Positions 8,895 to 20,859 of a stretch of 64,000 bases of DNA are shown here, in pieces. The stretch's first letter is position 1, and every line of letters begins with the position of its first letter. This DNA is from Chrysophaeum taylorii (taxonomy: Eukaryota > Sar > Pelagophyceae > Pelagomonadales > Pelagomonadaceae), in assembly GCA_029834535.1 (NCBI GenBank), contig JAQMWT010000548.1:124001-188000 (forward strand). Direction: 5' to 3'. Under the pieces are notes generated by a model that was not told the DNA's origin, searched no databases, and saw only the letters and a list, made by a program, of their open reading frames with translations. A program made the translations under genes and the position numbers.

Positions 8895-9812
8895 ATGTTG
8901 GACGCCCGCTTGGAGCCGTCGCCAGACGATGAGCCGCGCGCGCGGAAAAGACTGCGGCGGTCTAAAAAGGTGACGACGAAGCCAGTGAAGAGCCTCGCGC
9001 TGGAGGAGGAGACGTCGCCTGAGGTTGAGTTAACACCCAGGAAGCGATTGCGGCGGCGTCGACAGTCAGCTCAATCATCATCAGCTCAAAGATCACAATC
9101 ACCGCCGCGTGACGGCGCGGTGTCTCCGAAGAGCCTCGCGCTGGAGGAGAAGACGTCGCCTGAGGTTGAGTTAACACCTAGGAAGCGATTGCGGCGGCGT
9201 CGAAAGTCAGCTCAATCATCATCAGCTCAAAAACCACAATCACCGGCGCGTGACGGCGCGGCGTCTCCGAGCGCGCTGGCCCAGGAGCCGCAAAGCGCGC
9301 CGACGATATCTTCGCGGGCTCGAGAGTCACCTCAGCCGAAGCCAGCGTTATCTCGGTCGTCGCCACCGCCGAGCGCGCGGAAGGGGAGGCTGCGGCGGGC
9401 CAATGATCCACCTCAGACGCCGGAACGAGCGACGACAACGCGGGAGTCTCCACCGGCGAGCACCGCGAAAAACCGCGAGCGACGGCCTGTCTCGACGCCG
9501 CGGCTTAAGATGACCATCGTCAAAGCGTTTCCGAGGGGCGCGTGCGTCGAGGTGTACGTTGACGGCGAGTGGTGCAAGTGCCGCGTGTGCAGGTACGAGC
9601 GTGAACGCATGGTGGTGAGTTTCGCGGGGGACAAGAAGTCGGTGTACTTTGTCGATTTGACCGATGTAACGTCGGACGTGCGAGAGTGCGACGAACTTTT
9701 CGACGACGACTCGGACGAAGACGCTGACGTCTCGTACAGCTCTGAGGACTCGGACAGCTCGGACAGCACTGACGAATCGGACAGCTCTGACGGCGACGGC
9801 GGGCGGCTTTAG
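8895..9812 (+). CDS. Charged nuclear-type protein with Tudor-like region
   Basis: I do not recognise a family. The first ATG (8895) gives 305 aa. The N-terminal half has two ~47-residue direct repeats, each containing SLALEE(E/K)TSPEVELTPRK followed by RLRRRR(Q/K)SAQSSSAQ, rich in Arg/Ser/Pro and resembling nuclear localisation signals. Residues about 205-260 (KAFPRGACVEVYVDGEWCKC to VYFVDLTDVTSDVRE) look like a small Tudor/agenet-type beta barrel. The C-terminus is an acidic Asp/Ser run. A chromatin or DNA-associated role is a guess. The start codon lies 5 bp from the insertion block, so its original upstream exon or promoter may have been displaced. Confidence 0.5.
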   Translation: MLDARLEPSPDDEPRARKRLRRSKKVTTKPVKSLALEEETSPEVELTPRKRLRRRRQSAQSSSAQRSQSPPRDGAVSPKSLALEEKTSPEVELTPRKRLRRRRKSAQSSSAQKPQSPARDGAASPSALAQEPQSAPTISSRARESPQPKPALSRSSPPPSARKGRLRRANDPPQTPERATTTRESPPASTAKNRERRPVSTPRLKMTIVKAFPRGACVEVYVDGEWCKCRVCRYERERMVVSFAGDKKSVYFVDLTDVTSDVRECDELFDDDSDEDADVSYSSEDSDSSDSTDESDSSDGDGGRL

Positions 9813-10997
9813 CTCTTGTGACGGCGGCCTCTGCGCAGCCGCTGTCGCCGAGGACGAGTATCGACTGAGTTCCTGATTTCCGAAGCTTCGTTGGAGCGGT
9901 TTGATGCGCTGTTTCGCTCCTGGCCCGAGTACGAGCACCCCTGGTCGGGGGACCAAACCACCAACGGGGTGGGTACTAGGGTCGTCCGCGGATGGCAGAT
10001 CCTTTGGTTCTCTCGAACTTTGATTGGGGCACGCGCTTACTTCGCCTCCAAGATCGACCAGTGCATTGCACGACCTCGGTCCGCCGCGGCGTTTTTGGGA
10101 GCGAGCCCACAAACGCGACGGCTCGTTTGATTCCTTCGCTCTTTTATTTCTTGATGCGAGTTATATTGTGAGCGCGAGCGGCTCTGTTTAGCCACAAACT
10201 CGCCGATGGCGCGGACGCGCTCGTCGCCGTACCCGGCCTCACAAAAAAAAAAAAAAACCTCCGAGAGGTTCTCGTTTTCGTCTCGAGGCTGCTGCCATCG
10301 ACGTCGAATAGGTCGTCGCACCCCAGTAGTGTCGACTACTACTGCGCTGTCGATGACAGTATCAACCACTGCGTACGCATGCATGCATGATACGGGGGCG
10401 TGGATTCAGATAGCGAGTTGACCAGTCTTTCTCCACGCAAAAACGTAGGACGCCAGATGACGCAGTTCCAGGAGACCACGACGACATGTTGTTTTATCGT
10501 GGATGATGAAGACGAAGAAGGAGATTCGGCGGATGTTAGTTTAAAAGCTAATAACTATGATGAATCGTCGAGAAGCTGAGTGCGACGTCGTCGTCGTCGT
10601 CATCGTCGGATAAGATGCTGAATCTCCCGATGATACTACCTGCCCCCGTAAATCGATAACAAGCCAGAAGCTCGAAGCTCGCGTCTTTCTCTTGCTGAGT
10701 CTTGCAGATGTCATTGCCCGCAAGGAAGGAAGGAAACAGCTGTGCGCAGAAGACCAAATAAGCATAAGGATGGGCGCGCGAGCCTTGGAGCGCAGGCGCC
10801 GAGGTTGTGGAGGTCGTAGCGAGGTGCGGAGTTTGAAAAAGAAGCCGAGCGCCACCACTATAGTAAGGACCGGGAAAGCGATCGATCGCTTGCTCGAAGG
10901 CAAAACTGGAAACGCCAGGGAGGTCTGGGGTACGACAAAGACGAGGTGGTCGGTCGGTCGCGATTCGCCATCGTTGAAGGAAGGAAAGGAACGGAGA
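9813..10997. other. Intergenic stretch, no gene recognised
   Basis: A plus-strand open segment at 9822-10130 without an early ATG contains LERFDALFRSWPEYEHPW and GWQILWFSRTLIGARAYF, which looks protein-like but matches nothing I know. It could be a remnant or a further exon. A short poly-A run lies at 10240-10256, and 10540-10997 should include the 3' end of the YIF1 transcript. Confidence 0.3.
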
Positions 10998-12127
10998 TTA
11001 CAAGTCGCGGTTGTAGCCGAGGAACCAGATGGAGAAGCCTTGGATAAGGCCGAGGCCGCAGACGAGGAATTCGCGCCTGGGGGCGGCGGCGCTGGTTTTC
11101 GCGGGTACCGTCTGGGCCATGGTCTTGAGCATGAAGTAGGAAGAGGAGAGGGCGGTCCAAAGGAGCGCGGCGTAATAGGCTCTGACGCCGGCGAGGAGTC
11201 CTGCGAGCATGTTGACGCAGAGGGAGACGTATTTGTAGCCCGTGTAGCAGGTGAGGTCGAGGAGGGGCGCGCCGGCGCCCGAGAGGTAGAGACCCGCGGA
11301 GTACAGCGTAAGTTCGAAGAGCTGGAAGCCGGCGCACGAGGTGAGGATGTGGGCGAGGACCTCGGGCGTGAAGGTCCCCGACTGTCCCTTAACGTAGCCC
11401 GTCACGAGCGCGAAGGTGAGGAAGGAGACGAGGGGTATGTAGAGGTCGGGGGCGTTCTCGTCGTCGACGGGCAACGCGTAGGAGACGACGTCCTGGTCTC
11501 CGAGCTTTTGCCGTCGCCAGGCGCGCTTGATCCACGGCACAACGAGCGCCCGCAACTTGAGTCCGACGTAGCGGTGGGAGACGGCAAAGTACGAACGGAG
11601 CTTGTCCCAGACGGCGGCGACGCCCGGCATCCAGCGCGCGGCGAGGTTGAGCCGCTGGGTCTCGAGGAGCTGCGCGCCGGCCGTCGCATCGCCGCGGAAC
11701 ACCGCGGCAGCCGCAGCCGCCGTCGCGACGGCGGCGGCATCCCCAAACGGCGTCGCGGGCTGCTGCTGCGGCGGCGGGCGCTGCCGCGCGTAGCCAGAGT
11801 CGTGCGGCATTCCGTACGACGCGCCTGTGGTCGCGCGCGTCACTCGAGCGCGCGTGCCGTGATCGTACCTTGGTCCACCCCCTGTGCGTACCCGGGATAC
11901 GCTTGCTGAAATTGCGGTGGTTGCATCATCTGCTGCTGCTGCTGCTGCTGAAATTGCGGTGGTTGCATCATCTGCTGTTGCGGCTGCAGCTGCGGGGGAT
12001 ACCCTCCGTACGCATTGTTGTTGGCGTACGCCGGGGCAGCGGCGAAGCTCGCGTGGAAGTTGGGATTGTAGTTTGGGGGGTTGCTAAACTGGGCCTGGGT
12101 TGGCGGCGGCGCGTTGCCACCGTACAT
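10998..12127 (-). CDS. YIF1: YIF1 family ER-Golgi membrane protein
   Basis: Exon 1 is 11869-12127 and exon 2 is 10998-11824, joined over a 44-nt intron (donor AAG|GTACGA, acceptor CCACAG|GC), giving 361 aa. YIF1 acts with YIP1 in vesicle traffic between ER and Golgi. The N-terminus is a Gln/Pro/Asn-rich cytosolic tail with two QQMMQPPQFQQ repeats. The conserved part starts near LNLAARWMPGVAAVWDKLRSYF and continues through YVGLKLRALVVPWIKRAW and LYIPLVSFLTFALVTGYVKG. It contains about five membrane segments and ends GLGLIQGFSIWFLGYNRDL, as is typical of the family. The ATG at 12125-12127 is preferred over an in-frame GTG two codons upstream. The retrotransposon begins only about 130 bp upstream of this start and may lie in the promoter. 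Confidence 0.9.
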
Positions 12128-12258
12128 CGCCACTCAGTCAGTCGAGAGCTCGGCGCTCACACCCGCTTGGAACCAACTACCACTCGAGCCTAGCCCTCTC
12201 CGAGCGAGCTGAGTTTGCTCCTCCTCCTAAACCCTCTCGAACGCTTTGTTGTAGAAAC

Positions 12259-12597
12259 TGCGGCGGGAACTCCTGACTGCTGAGGCTTACCCCGCTTCTC
12301 AATGCTTATACCCGTTCAACGGAATACCTTTTTCTTACATTCCTCGTGATGTCATAGGATTTGTCCTACTGACGTCACCCTGTTCTCTCGAGTTCTCTCG
12401 ATAAGAGAGTATCTTGCTATCATAAATCGACTCTCCAGCCTCAAGTTGGGAGGCTTCGTGAGCGTGAGCAAGTGTTGTGGCGAGCGTAACCGACCCCAAG
12501 TCCGCATTGACCTCGAGCAGTGAGGTCTCTCCGGCGTGTGTCGGTGAGTAACCCCCTCTGTCTGTCACCCCGGGTCGGGAGCATTTTTGCGACCACA
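12259..12597 (+). repeat. Left LTR of the retrotransposon
   Basis: This 339-bp copy matches the 323-bp right copy over its whole length. Both contain the shared blocks TGATGTCATAGGATTT, AAGAGAGTATCTTGCTATCA and GTGAGCGTGAGCAAGTGTTG. The length difference comes from small indels in simple-sequence stretches. Confidence 0.85.
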
Positions 12598-13619
12598 AGC
12601 GGTGGAGGATATGAGATTCGTGCGACTATATCGGTCGCCGACGGACGAGTGCCCGCATTGCACTACTATCTACTACGCGGTCCGGATCCACGTGCGCGCC
12701 CTGATCAAGCGGGCCAGATTCCAGAAGACCGAGTTGCGTGGAGAGTTCCACGCGGATTTTGATTTTTTCGTGTGTTTCGTCGGAAGACCGACGCGTGAAC
12801 CCGGGAAAAGCGCGAGGACGGCGGAAGCTGTCGAGCGTGTGAGTTAGCTACTCACTGCGGACGGGAAGTTCGCAACCACTGTCCCCAGATCCGATTGGGC
12901 AGTGAAGACGCGTTGAAAATTATAACGCGTGCTTTGAACAAAGAGTGGCGGATCCCAGCAGGACCTGGAGATTCAGCATCACCGATAGTATGGAGGGCGC
13001 TGACGAGCATGAATAAGGACCACCTCCGAGGCTTCCCGCAGCCGTTGAACCAGGCCGCGAGGAAGGAGAAACGCGCGACGACGAAAACGTCGACGTTGCT
13101 GAAATACATGCCGAAACTGCGATTTTCTCGCCGCTAAGTCCAGCAACCCCTGACCGCGGCGAACGCGTTACGGCCGAACACGAGACGGACCATCGAAGTC
13201 GGATTCGAGAAGACCTCGAACGAAGACGACGCGAGAATGAACGATTAGCCGAGCGATTCGCCCGGGACAGGGCTGAAGCAAAATAAGAAGCAGCTCGGCA
13301 AGAACTTTTCGAGTTAAATGAAGCACTACGACAAGAACTCGAGACATCTAAGACCTTGCGCGAGCAGGTCGACCAATTTCGTCGTGAGCGGGACGAGCTG
13401 GCAGCAGAACGAGCAACTCGACGACCGAGTGGCCACGATCGCCCCGCGAGACGGACCGAACCGGAGAGAAGAACGGAACCCAGGGAGGGAACCCGTGCCA
13501 GACCTGAAGAGGGATCCGATGAGAAGGCGGAACCCGAAGACGAAAGTACGTAAGTGGATTATCGGAGACATTCGCGACTGCCTTCGAGAAGGTCAGTCGA
13601 CCCCGACGCCCTAATTCCG

Positions 13620-15500
13620 GCTTGAAGGCCGGCACTTTCAAATTAGTGGTCGACGGCCGCGACCAGCGACAATTCAACCTTGACTCGGCAGCAGTGATGA
13701 GCTCGTTGTCCGACGAGCACTTTTCGGTTGAAAAGCTTCGTTATTTACTACCCGTGCACCTACGCGACACGGTCGCTCCGATTTTTCGAAGAGCATTTGA
13801 AGAAGTACGAGCAGCTCTGCGAAGAGTTAGAGCACTCTCCGCCCTTTTACCTCAAATATGAGGCGGACGACAACGATCACGGGCCGGCTGTACGTCGGAT
13901 CCGTCGTTTGAATAAACATTACTGTGGGCGCATTTCGGTTTACTTTCGATCGACCTGCCGCCCCCCGAGTACGCAGCAGGAGCTCCTCGACTCGCCCCGG
14001 AAGGTCACCCAAGCTTCGGTTCCAAAGGGGCGCGGAGAACGACACGTGCAGACGTATTGCGCGGAATTTCAGACGGTAGCGTTGGCGTTTTTTCCCGCAT
14101 CCACGCGCACGTTGGACGATGTCGACATCGTCGACTACCTGATCACTGGGTTTGCGTCTAAGGAATTAAGAAGCCGCGTGCGGACCATGAGGAGCGGCCA
14201 TCCCGATAGCTATGACGCGTTTAAGGCTACGGTGGCGCTCATCTCCCGATTAGACAATGATTTTCGGAAACTAGTTGAGGAAGAAATGGAACAAGGACAG
14301 CCGCCATCCTCGAATCCGAAACCCAATAAACCGCCTCGATGGTGGGGAGGCAGAGCCATGGCCTCGGATTAACAGTTGAAAGACGCCCAAGGAAAATCGA
14401 CGTGGAATCACGCAGTACGACTCGAAGACAACCCCACAGAATGGTGTTGGCTCACGGGCAAAGATTGCGGATATTTCTGGTCCACCATGACCAAGATGAG
14501 CACGGGAATCGCGTGGTGTGCAATAAGCCTCCGAATCCCTACTATCTCGCAATGCGGAAACGTGTCCTGAAAGATAAGAAGAAACCGATATCTCGAACGG
14601 CATGGGAGAAGCAAGCTGGTGCCTCCAGTGCACAGGCTACGCACGGATCGGAATCTGCTCACGACCTCAAGATGGCGCTCTCCGAGATCGGATCCGCCAT
14701 GGCGTCGATGAGAGATGAAATTAGAAGTATGAGGGACGACCAGTCGTCGTCTACAAGGCCACGAGACGATCGTGCGTCACCTACTCGACCGTCACGCCGA
14801 CGCCGAAGTAAGAGCCCCGACCAGCGGGTCAACAGCCGAACGCCCAGTGCGAGCCCCCGCCGTCGCCGAAATAGCCGGAGCCCCAGTCGAAATTCGCGCC
14901 GGCGCAGCCGACGCCGACCACGCGACGAGGAGTACGACGGCGGACTTTATCAAGATAGTGATTCGAGCGCCACCCTTGCGTTCCAGACCCCGTGCGAAGC
15001 GCAGTTCCCATTGGGTGTTGTTATCTACCCAGAGACTCGCTCCGCCCAGCCCTCCGATGATATTGCCGATGCCGCCGCGCCGAGCAGCCATCGCTTGCAA
15101 CCGGAGGAAACGATCACCGACGCTCAGATTGCTCGGTGCCCCTCCACAACGACTATGGAAGGAATATCAACAGAAGATTTGGAATCTCCGCGCTACTGGG
15201 AAGACTCAGATGCAGAGGAGGACGACCCATCGCACCAAGATCCAGTGTCCCCCAATTTGTCATTGTGCATGTCGTTCAGGGACGAGCGCGTTGACGACGT
15301 CACACCCACCGAGTTGACGTCGGGGACGACGTCTTCTTTTCCTGCCGCCCCCCCCGAAACGGTTTTGATCTCAGATCGGACCACAGTGCACCGATGGAGG
15401 AGACAGATCAGACGACAGGCGCGCCGATGGAGGAGAAGTGGGCAGAAATGCCCAACTGGACGGACGTGCCATTGCAGGAAACGTCCGATGAAATGAAGGA
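13620..15500 (+). other. Gag-like region of the fossil element
   Basis: A helical segment around 13.73-14.37 kb resembles retrotransposon capsid (VQTYCAEFQTVALAFF, then VDYLITGFASKELRSRV). It is followed by a basic Ser/Arg-rich stretch near 14.8 kb and a negatively charged tail. No zinc knuckle was seen. Confidence 0.6.
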
Positions 15501-16079
15501 GGAAGTGAATTTACCTCCGATTGAGAAGTGTCAGAACTCGCCGATGAGAACAGTCGAAGCGCCGATGAAGCTGAGAAAGGCACGATTGGTGGGTACGCGA
15601 GCTGGATGAAGTCGTACGGCTTTCGCGGAAATAATACAACGTGGAGCTTTCAGAAATTGTGGACGAAGGCTCAGAGCTTCCTGCGGAAGAGACCGCCGGA
15701 GCAAGGAGGGTGTCGATCGCCGAGCTGCAGCGAAGAAGCCGCGAGGAGCCGAGACCCGACTGGAGTCGGTAGTGGAGAGCGACGATCCGAGGGCGAGTCG
15801 ATGGAAGTATCGTGGGAGGACGAAATGAACGCCATATGGGAGAACCCAGAGGCGCCAGCGGAACTTGGAGATGAGGAAGCAGCTGAAGCGCCGAGCTCAC
15901 CCGAGGTCGCGATGGAAAAAGAGAGAAAGCCACCAGACAAAAAGAGTGCAGCGGACGCTAATGTAGAGCCAGAGACGAGACGCGTGGCGCCTGAGATGGC
16001 AGCTGTGTCGATGCAGCTGCCGGGCGACGCGGATCTGGAGAGGCGATGCCACCATACCGCCCTGTCGCCGCGCGATGGG

Positions 16080-16640
16080 AAAAAGATCGAGGAAGACCTC
16101 GCCACCATCGGTTGCTTGGATACTGGCACGCTTACGTCCATAGTTGGACATATTTACAAAAGACGAGACGAGCCGAAGTTCGCAACGATCATAGGTGTGG
16201 ATGGAATGGCTGATGTCTCTTATATTTGCCACGAGATGGTCGCCAAGCTGGCGAAGGATAAGATAATCTTCGACCAAGGCGAACTCCCAGTCGAGCGCAC
16301 TCTGTACGGGTCGGGATTGAACAAGACGACTATCTACAAATGGGTTGCATTACGAGTCGCTCTTGCGGACGACGTGGCAGTCCCAGTGGTTGCTATCGTA
16401 GCCTATACGAATCATTTATTTTTATTGGGAGCGCGCGATATTCGAGTGCTGGGAGCCGTGGTGGACTACTCGCACAATCGCATTGCGTTTCTCCGCACGC
16501 AAGTCGCATATGGGCGCAAGTGGTTGAAGGTGCAGGGTCAACGAGTCGATTCCCCCATCCTGACGTTCAGATCAGCTTATGATGAGCGCAGCCCAGTGGT
16601 AGTGCCGATTTACGGTCACCAGCACCCCGCGATGAAGCAG
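16080..16640 (+). other. Aspartic protease region of the fossil element
   Basis: A single D-T-G active-site motif (CLDTGTLTSIVG, near 16.12 kb) is followed by a beta-rich segment with LLGARDIRVLGAVVDY, as expected for retropepsin-type proteases of Ty3/gypsy elements. Confidence 0.6.
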
Positions 16641-17379
16641 AGCCTGAACACGGTCGAGGATTGCGTTTACGCTCGCTTGTGCACGATTAGAGACCGCCAG
16701 AGTCCACCGCCAGACCAGACCGAGCGGCAGCTTCGACGACTTGGGGAGTCTCGGCCGTTATGCCTTCTCGAGTTTCGAGCAGCGCTGCCCACGAAGTGGT
16801 GGCCTACGCTGCGCGCACGATGAAGGTCGAGCCTGGGCGCACTTGCTGCGTGCCAGTCACCCTTTCAGAGCCCTTGGAATCCGGGCAAGTTTTCGTTGCT
16901 ACACCCCCTGGATACGAGCAACTCGGGGTAGTCGATGGAATGTGTTCCTGTTCCGAGGACACGACAAGTCCGCCGCTCGAGTGGCGATAGATATCCTCCA
17001 CCCAAGATGTGCCGACCGTGATTACTCAAGGCGAAATACTTGCTCTGTGTGATATTATTCGTTTTGATGACGAGTTGGATGTTGCTACGGTCGAAGAGTT
17101 AACAGAGGATTGTGAGGCCGGTCGAGTACGACAAGGCCAACCTGTCGTTCGCTGTTTCGGTCGCAAGTCATATGACGCAATGCGAAGCGGCCCCCGCGCC
17201 GATGCTTTTGAGCTCGGTACAAAAGGCGGTCCCGTATGCCGAAAAGGGCGTGGCCTCTCGTCCGGAATCGCTCGGTAACGACGCTTTCGACCGACCATCC
17301 GACGAAGAGGAAAAGAAGTGCCGAGAGGCGACAGGAGGCGAGATTCGCCGAAGATCTGAAAAGGTCCAATGGCTGCCGA

Positions 17380-18110
17380 TCACGTATCGCAAAGTGGTGA
17401 TGCTATTCGACGGCGCCGGAAGCAGCACTTTAGGGCTGCAACGAGCGAACGAGTTGTGCGGGACGTCGTTTCGAGTCGTCCTTGCTCTTGACTCTTCAGC
17501 AGCTGCCAACAAGATCCATCAGAAGAATTTTCTTAAGGTGCCTGTGGTTCAGCATACGCTCTGCGGACGCTATGAAACGACCCTCCGATTGATAAAGGGC
17601 TATTTGCCGTAAGTAGAATAGTCGTCGTCGATGTGCATCGCATCCCCGCCCTGTGTTCATTCAGCACTCTGCAATTTGACGTCCAGAGATGTCGGCAAGG
17701 GAGTGACGGCCACTCATTGGACGATGAAGCTGTGCAAAATGGCGGGCTTCATGATGTGGCTGATTGAACAAGAAGCATCGATCATCTCATATATTGCGCG
17801 TTTACACCCCTACGTGTACGTCGTCAATTTTCACGACACTACGCCCAATTTGATGAGCTGTCGCGTGCGGTTGTTGGTCTCCAGTCACCCACTGCACCTG
17901 CAAGAGGCTCCGAAAACGTGTGCGAATATGCAACAAAAATTCGCTGCAGCATTAGGTTATGCGGATGAACGCCACCTGCTCCAGCTGAACAATCTAGGCT
18001 CGTCCCGAGACGCGACGGATACGGCTTACACCGTTACGCGAATTCCTCTCTCACCGCTCGGACACTCCGCCTTTGATTCTCAAGATGACCACAAAGTTGC
18101 TGACGATGCC
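17380..18110 (+). other. Cytosine-C5 DNA methyltransferase-like region of the fossil element
   Basis: Several C5-methyltransferase motifs occur in the right order: a motif I-like VMLFDGAGSSTLGLQ, an acidic residue in VVLALDSSAAANKIHQKNF, the catalytic motif IV as ASPPCVHSALCN, a motif VI-like MWLIEQ, and a motif VIII-like MSCRVRLLVS. It lies between protease and reverse transcriptase, in the same orientation, inside the LTRs. Capture of C5-methyltransferases by retrotransposons is known in dinoflagellates and charophyte algae (work of de Mendoza and colleagues, from memory); I know of no stramenopile report. It is a fossil and part of a broken element. Confidence 0.68.
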
Positions 18111-19123
18111 GCTGGACCATGATTGGGCTGGCCTGTCTAAGACAGATTCGTTCAAGCACTTGGCGTCTGTCGTGCCCCCAGACACTATGGCAATTTTAGC
18201 CCTCGATCTGCATAACTCCGTGACCCGAGGTTTCCGCCAAAGTGGCGAAGTCCTGCCGACCGCGCTGAGCCCTACAGATCGACCCTCTGAGCAGTATCTA
18301 CGAATTACCGACACCACCCTTCGTCACGTACAGGTTCCGCTGCTGAATACGCGTACCCGTGTCGTTAAGTGGGTGTCAAAAGATGATCTCCAGGATCGCA
18401 CCAAATGGAAACCGCCAGAAGTACCTTTGCTTCCGCTTCCAACAGATGCGCCCGGGACGGCTCATGCTTCTTCTGCTGCCCCCCCCCCGACACCCAAAAT
18501 TGGACGTTCCGCCGGATCCTCAACCTGATCGGGCGCCGAAAGTGAGGAGCGAACCGAGTGTGCGCGTCAAAGGTGAAAAGATCAATAAGAGCCATCCCGA
18601 AGTGAGGTTCAACTACGAAGAAAAGTTCGATGTGCCGTGGAAGGATGCGCCGCGCGACGCGGACAGTTGGCCGCTGCCGCAAACTCCGGAGCACGTAAAG
18701 GACAACGAAGCGATGAAAGTCGAAACTCCGACGAAATAAGAAGTCGAGAAGGTTTGCAGAGAAATCTGCTAACTCCAACCCTTATTCCGTCCGTTGAGAA
18801 CGCGATCTCTTCCTTGCCCTTCTTCTTCCTTTCTACAAAGTCAATTAGTCCTCTGATATGTGCTCACGCTCACCATCATGGTCTAGCGCGTCCCGCAGGT
18901 ACGTAGTAATTACATGTTACACTGATGTGTTGCTATGTATCGTCTGTCGTGTGCCGAGGCTAGGGGGACCACTGCCTGGGTTCCCTGAAACCTACCTTGC
19001 CAGACTCACGCGGTGAGACGGGATGGTCTCTCAGTGATCTAACCACTGCCTAGCGGAATACTCTGCAAGGTTGTTCGAAAACTGGGAATTCCCGACAATC
19101 CGCATCTGGATGAAGATGCGAAG

Positions 19124-20530
19124 ATGATGCTAAGCCACTGCGTGCAATACGCGTGGGCTTTTTTTGACCCGATAAACCCGATTACGAGACCTGTGGACTC
19201 GCCGCCGGTTTCTCTACGATTTAAGGACGAAAACCCACGACCGATCAAGATGACGCCTTACAGGTTGACGCCAGCGAAGCTCGATTGTCTCAGAAAGCAG
19301 ATCACCGAGTGGTGCCGCGATGGAGTCATCCGACCGGCGAACTCTCCGATGGGATTTCCTGTGCTGATGCTGCCCAAGAAGGGAGCAGAGATCGGGACGT
19401 CGAACGCTTTTCGTGCTGCAGTCGACTTACGTCAGCTCAACGATCGGCAGGTCAATGATAGTTGGCCGAATATTCGCCAAGATGACGCGTTGGCCTTTCT
19501 TGCCTTGCGCCGTAGGCGGACTTGCATTGACATTCGATGGGGATACCACAACCTGCGTTTGGACGCCGCCGCTCAGGACGCCGTCACGATGGTTAGCCCA
19601 CTCGGAGCCCATAGTTTCTTGCGCTTGCCTCTGGGAGTGAAAACAGCAGGAGCTCTTTTCTGTAAGCAGATGGCCAGCGATTTGTCAGAATGGATGTATA
19701 AGGACTTGGTCGCGTTTGTCGACGATATTATGATGGGATCGGACGACCTCCACCGTCACTTACAAGTCTTGATTGAAGTACTGTGCCACTTAGCACAACG
19801 AGGATACAGTGGACGAACAGCGAAGTTTCACCTCCTCAAAGATGAAATCGAGTTTCTGGGACACATTTCGACTCCGGAAGGCTTGAAGCCGAATCCTAAG
19901 ACGTTAGAAGCGTTGCAGCAGATGCCGATCCCCGGAACGCTGCCGAACACGTCTCCGAAGACCCAGATTCGATCTTTCATCGGCATGAGCAACTATTGCC
20001 GCCGATATGTGAAGAATTATTCGAAGATTGTGGAGCCGTTGAGGCGATTGTGTCTCGAGGGCGTGCCGTTCAAGTGGACGCCCGAGTGCCAAAAGGCGTG
20101 GGATACGATCATCGAAGCCTTGGTGGACTCTCGCGGAGTCTATCACCCGGACTACGATCTTCCCTTTCAGATCCGCTCGGATGCTTCCAAGGACGGCCTG
20201 GGCGCGTATCTTTTCCAGCTCGTGGAAGTCACAGACGACACCGGAAAGGTGACACGAGAGGAACGAGTGATCGAGTATTGGAGCCGAGCTGTGCCGAGAG
20301 AAATGCGGAACTATGAGCCCCGTCGGCTAGAGCTACTGGCAGTTATTCTTTCTCTCGAACATTTTCGCTCTTACATTGAAGGACACAAGACGGTCCTCGA
20401 AACGGATCACCGCAATTTGACGTTCTTGCGGAAGGCGACACATTCGTCTGGGCAGTTGGCTCGATGGGCGATGCGACTTGCCACTTTGATCCTGAACTGG
20501 GCTACAAACCAGGGAAGTCACCGGGAATGA
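19124..20530 (+). other. Reverse transcriptase and RNase H region of the fossil element
   Basis: RT motifs include GFPVLMLPKKG, AVDLRQLNDRQVND, LPLGVKTAGALF and the catalytic FVDDIMMGSDD, followed by a connection segment (RSFIGMSNYCRRYVKNYSK) typical of Ty3/gypsy. RNase H follows with FQIRSDASKDGLGAYLFQ and ETDHRNLTFL. Confidence 0.9.
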
Positions 20531-20859
20531 GTATCCCTGACTGCCTCTCTCGCAATCCCATCGATCACGTTATCGAGACGGATGAGTTTGGTGAACCCTT
20601 AAATCATGCCTATTTGGTGTGCCAAGAACTTCCTCGGCCCATTGATGACAAAGGAGTACCACTAGCTGGATGTCATGTCATTTTGTCGTTTATCACGACT
20701 GAGTTGCCTGAGGAGGAAGAAGAAGATGATCGCGACGACCCGATGCAGTTGGCTACGTCTCACGCCACGAGACAACGTCAGAATGAAGCGTCTGCGATCC
20801 CCACCGAGTATTTTCCGAGATGCCGATGATTACCAAGAGTACATCGACAAGATTCCGGA

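Noticed and set aside
10692-11909. 405-codon plus-strand frame over the YIF1 gene
   Set aside because: It is Gly/Glu/Arg-rich shadow sequence; the minus strand gives a clear YIF1 protein with membrane segments and a short intron.
18850-19060. Possible structured RNA within the retrotransposon between the methyltransferase and RT regions
   Set aside because: Short complementary stretches are present, but no known ribozyme or frameshift-element core could be matched.
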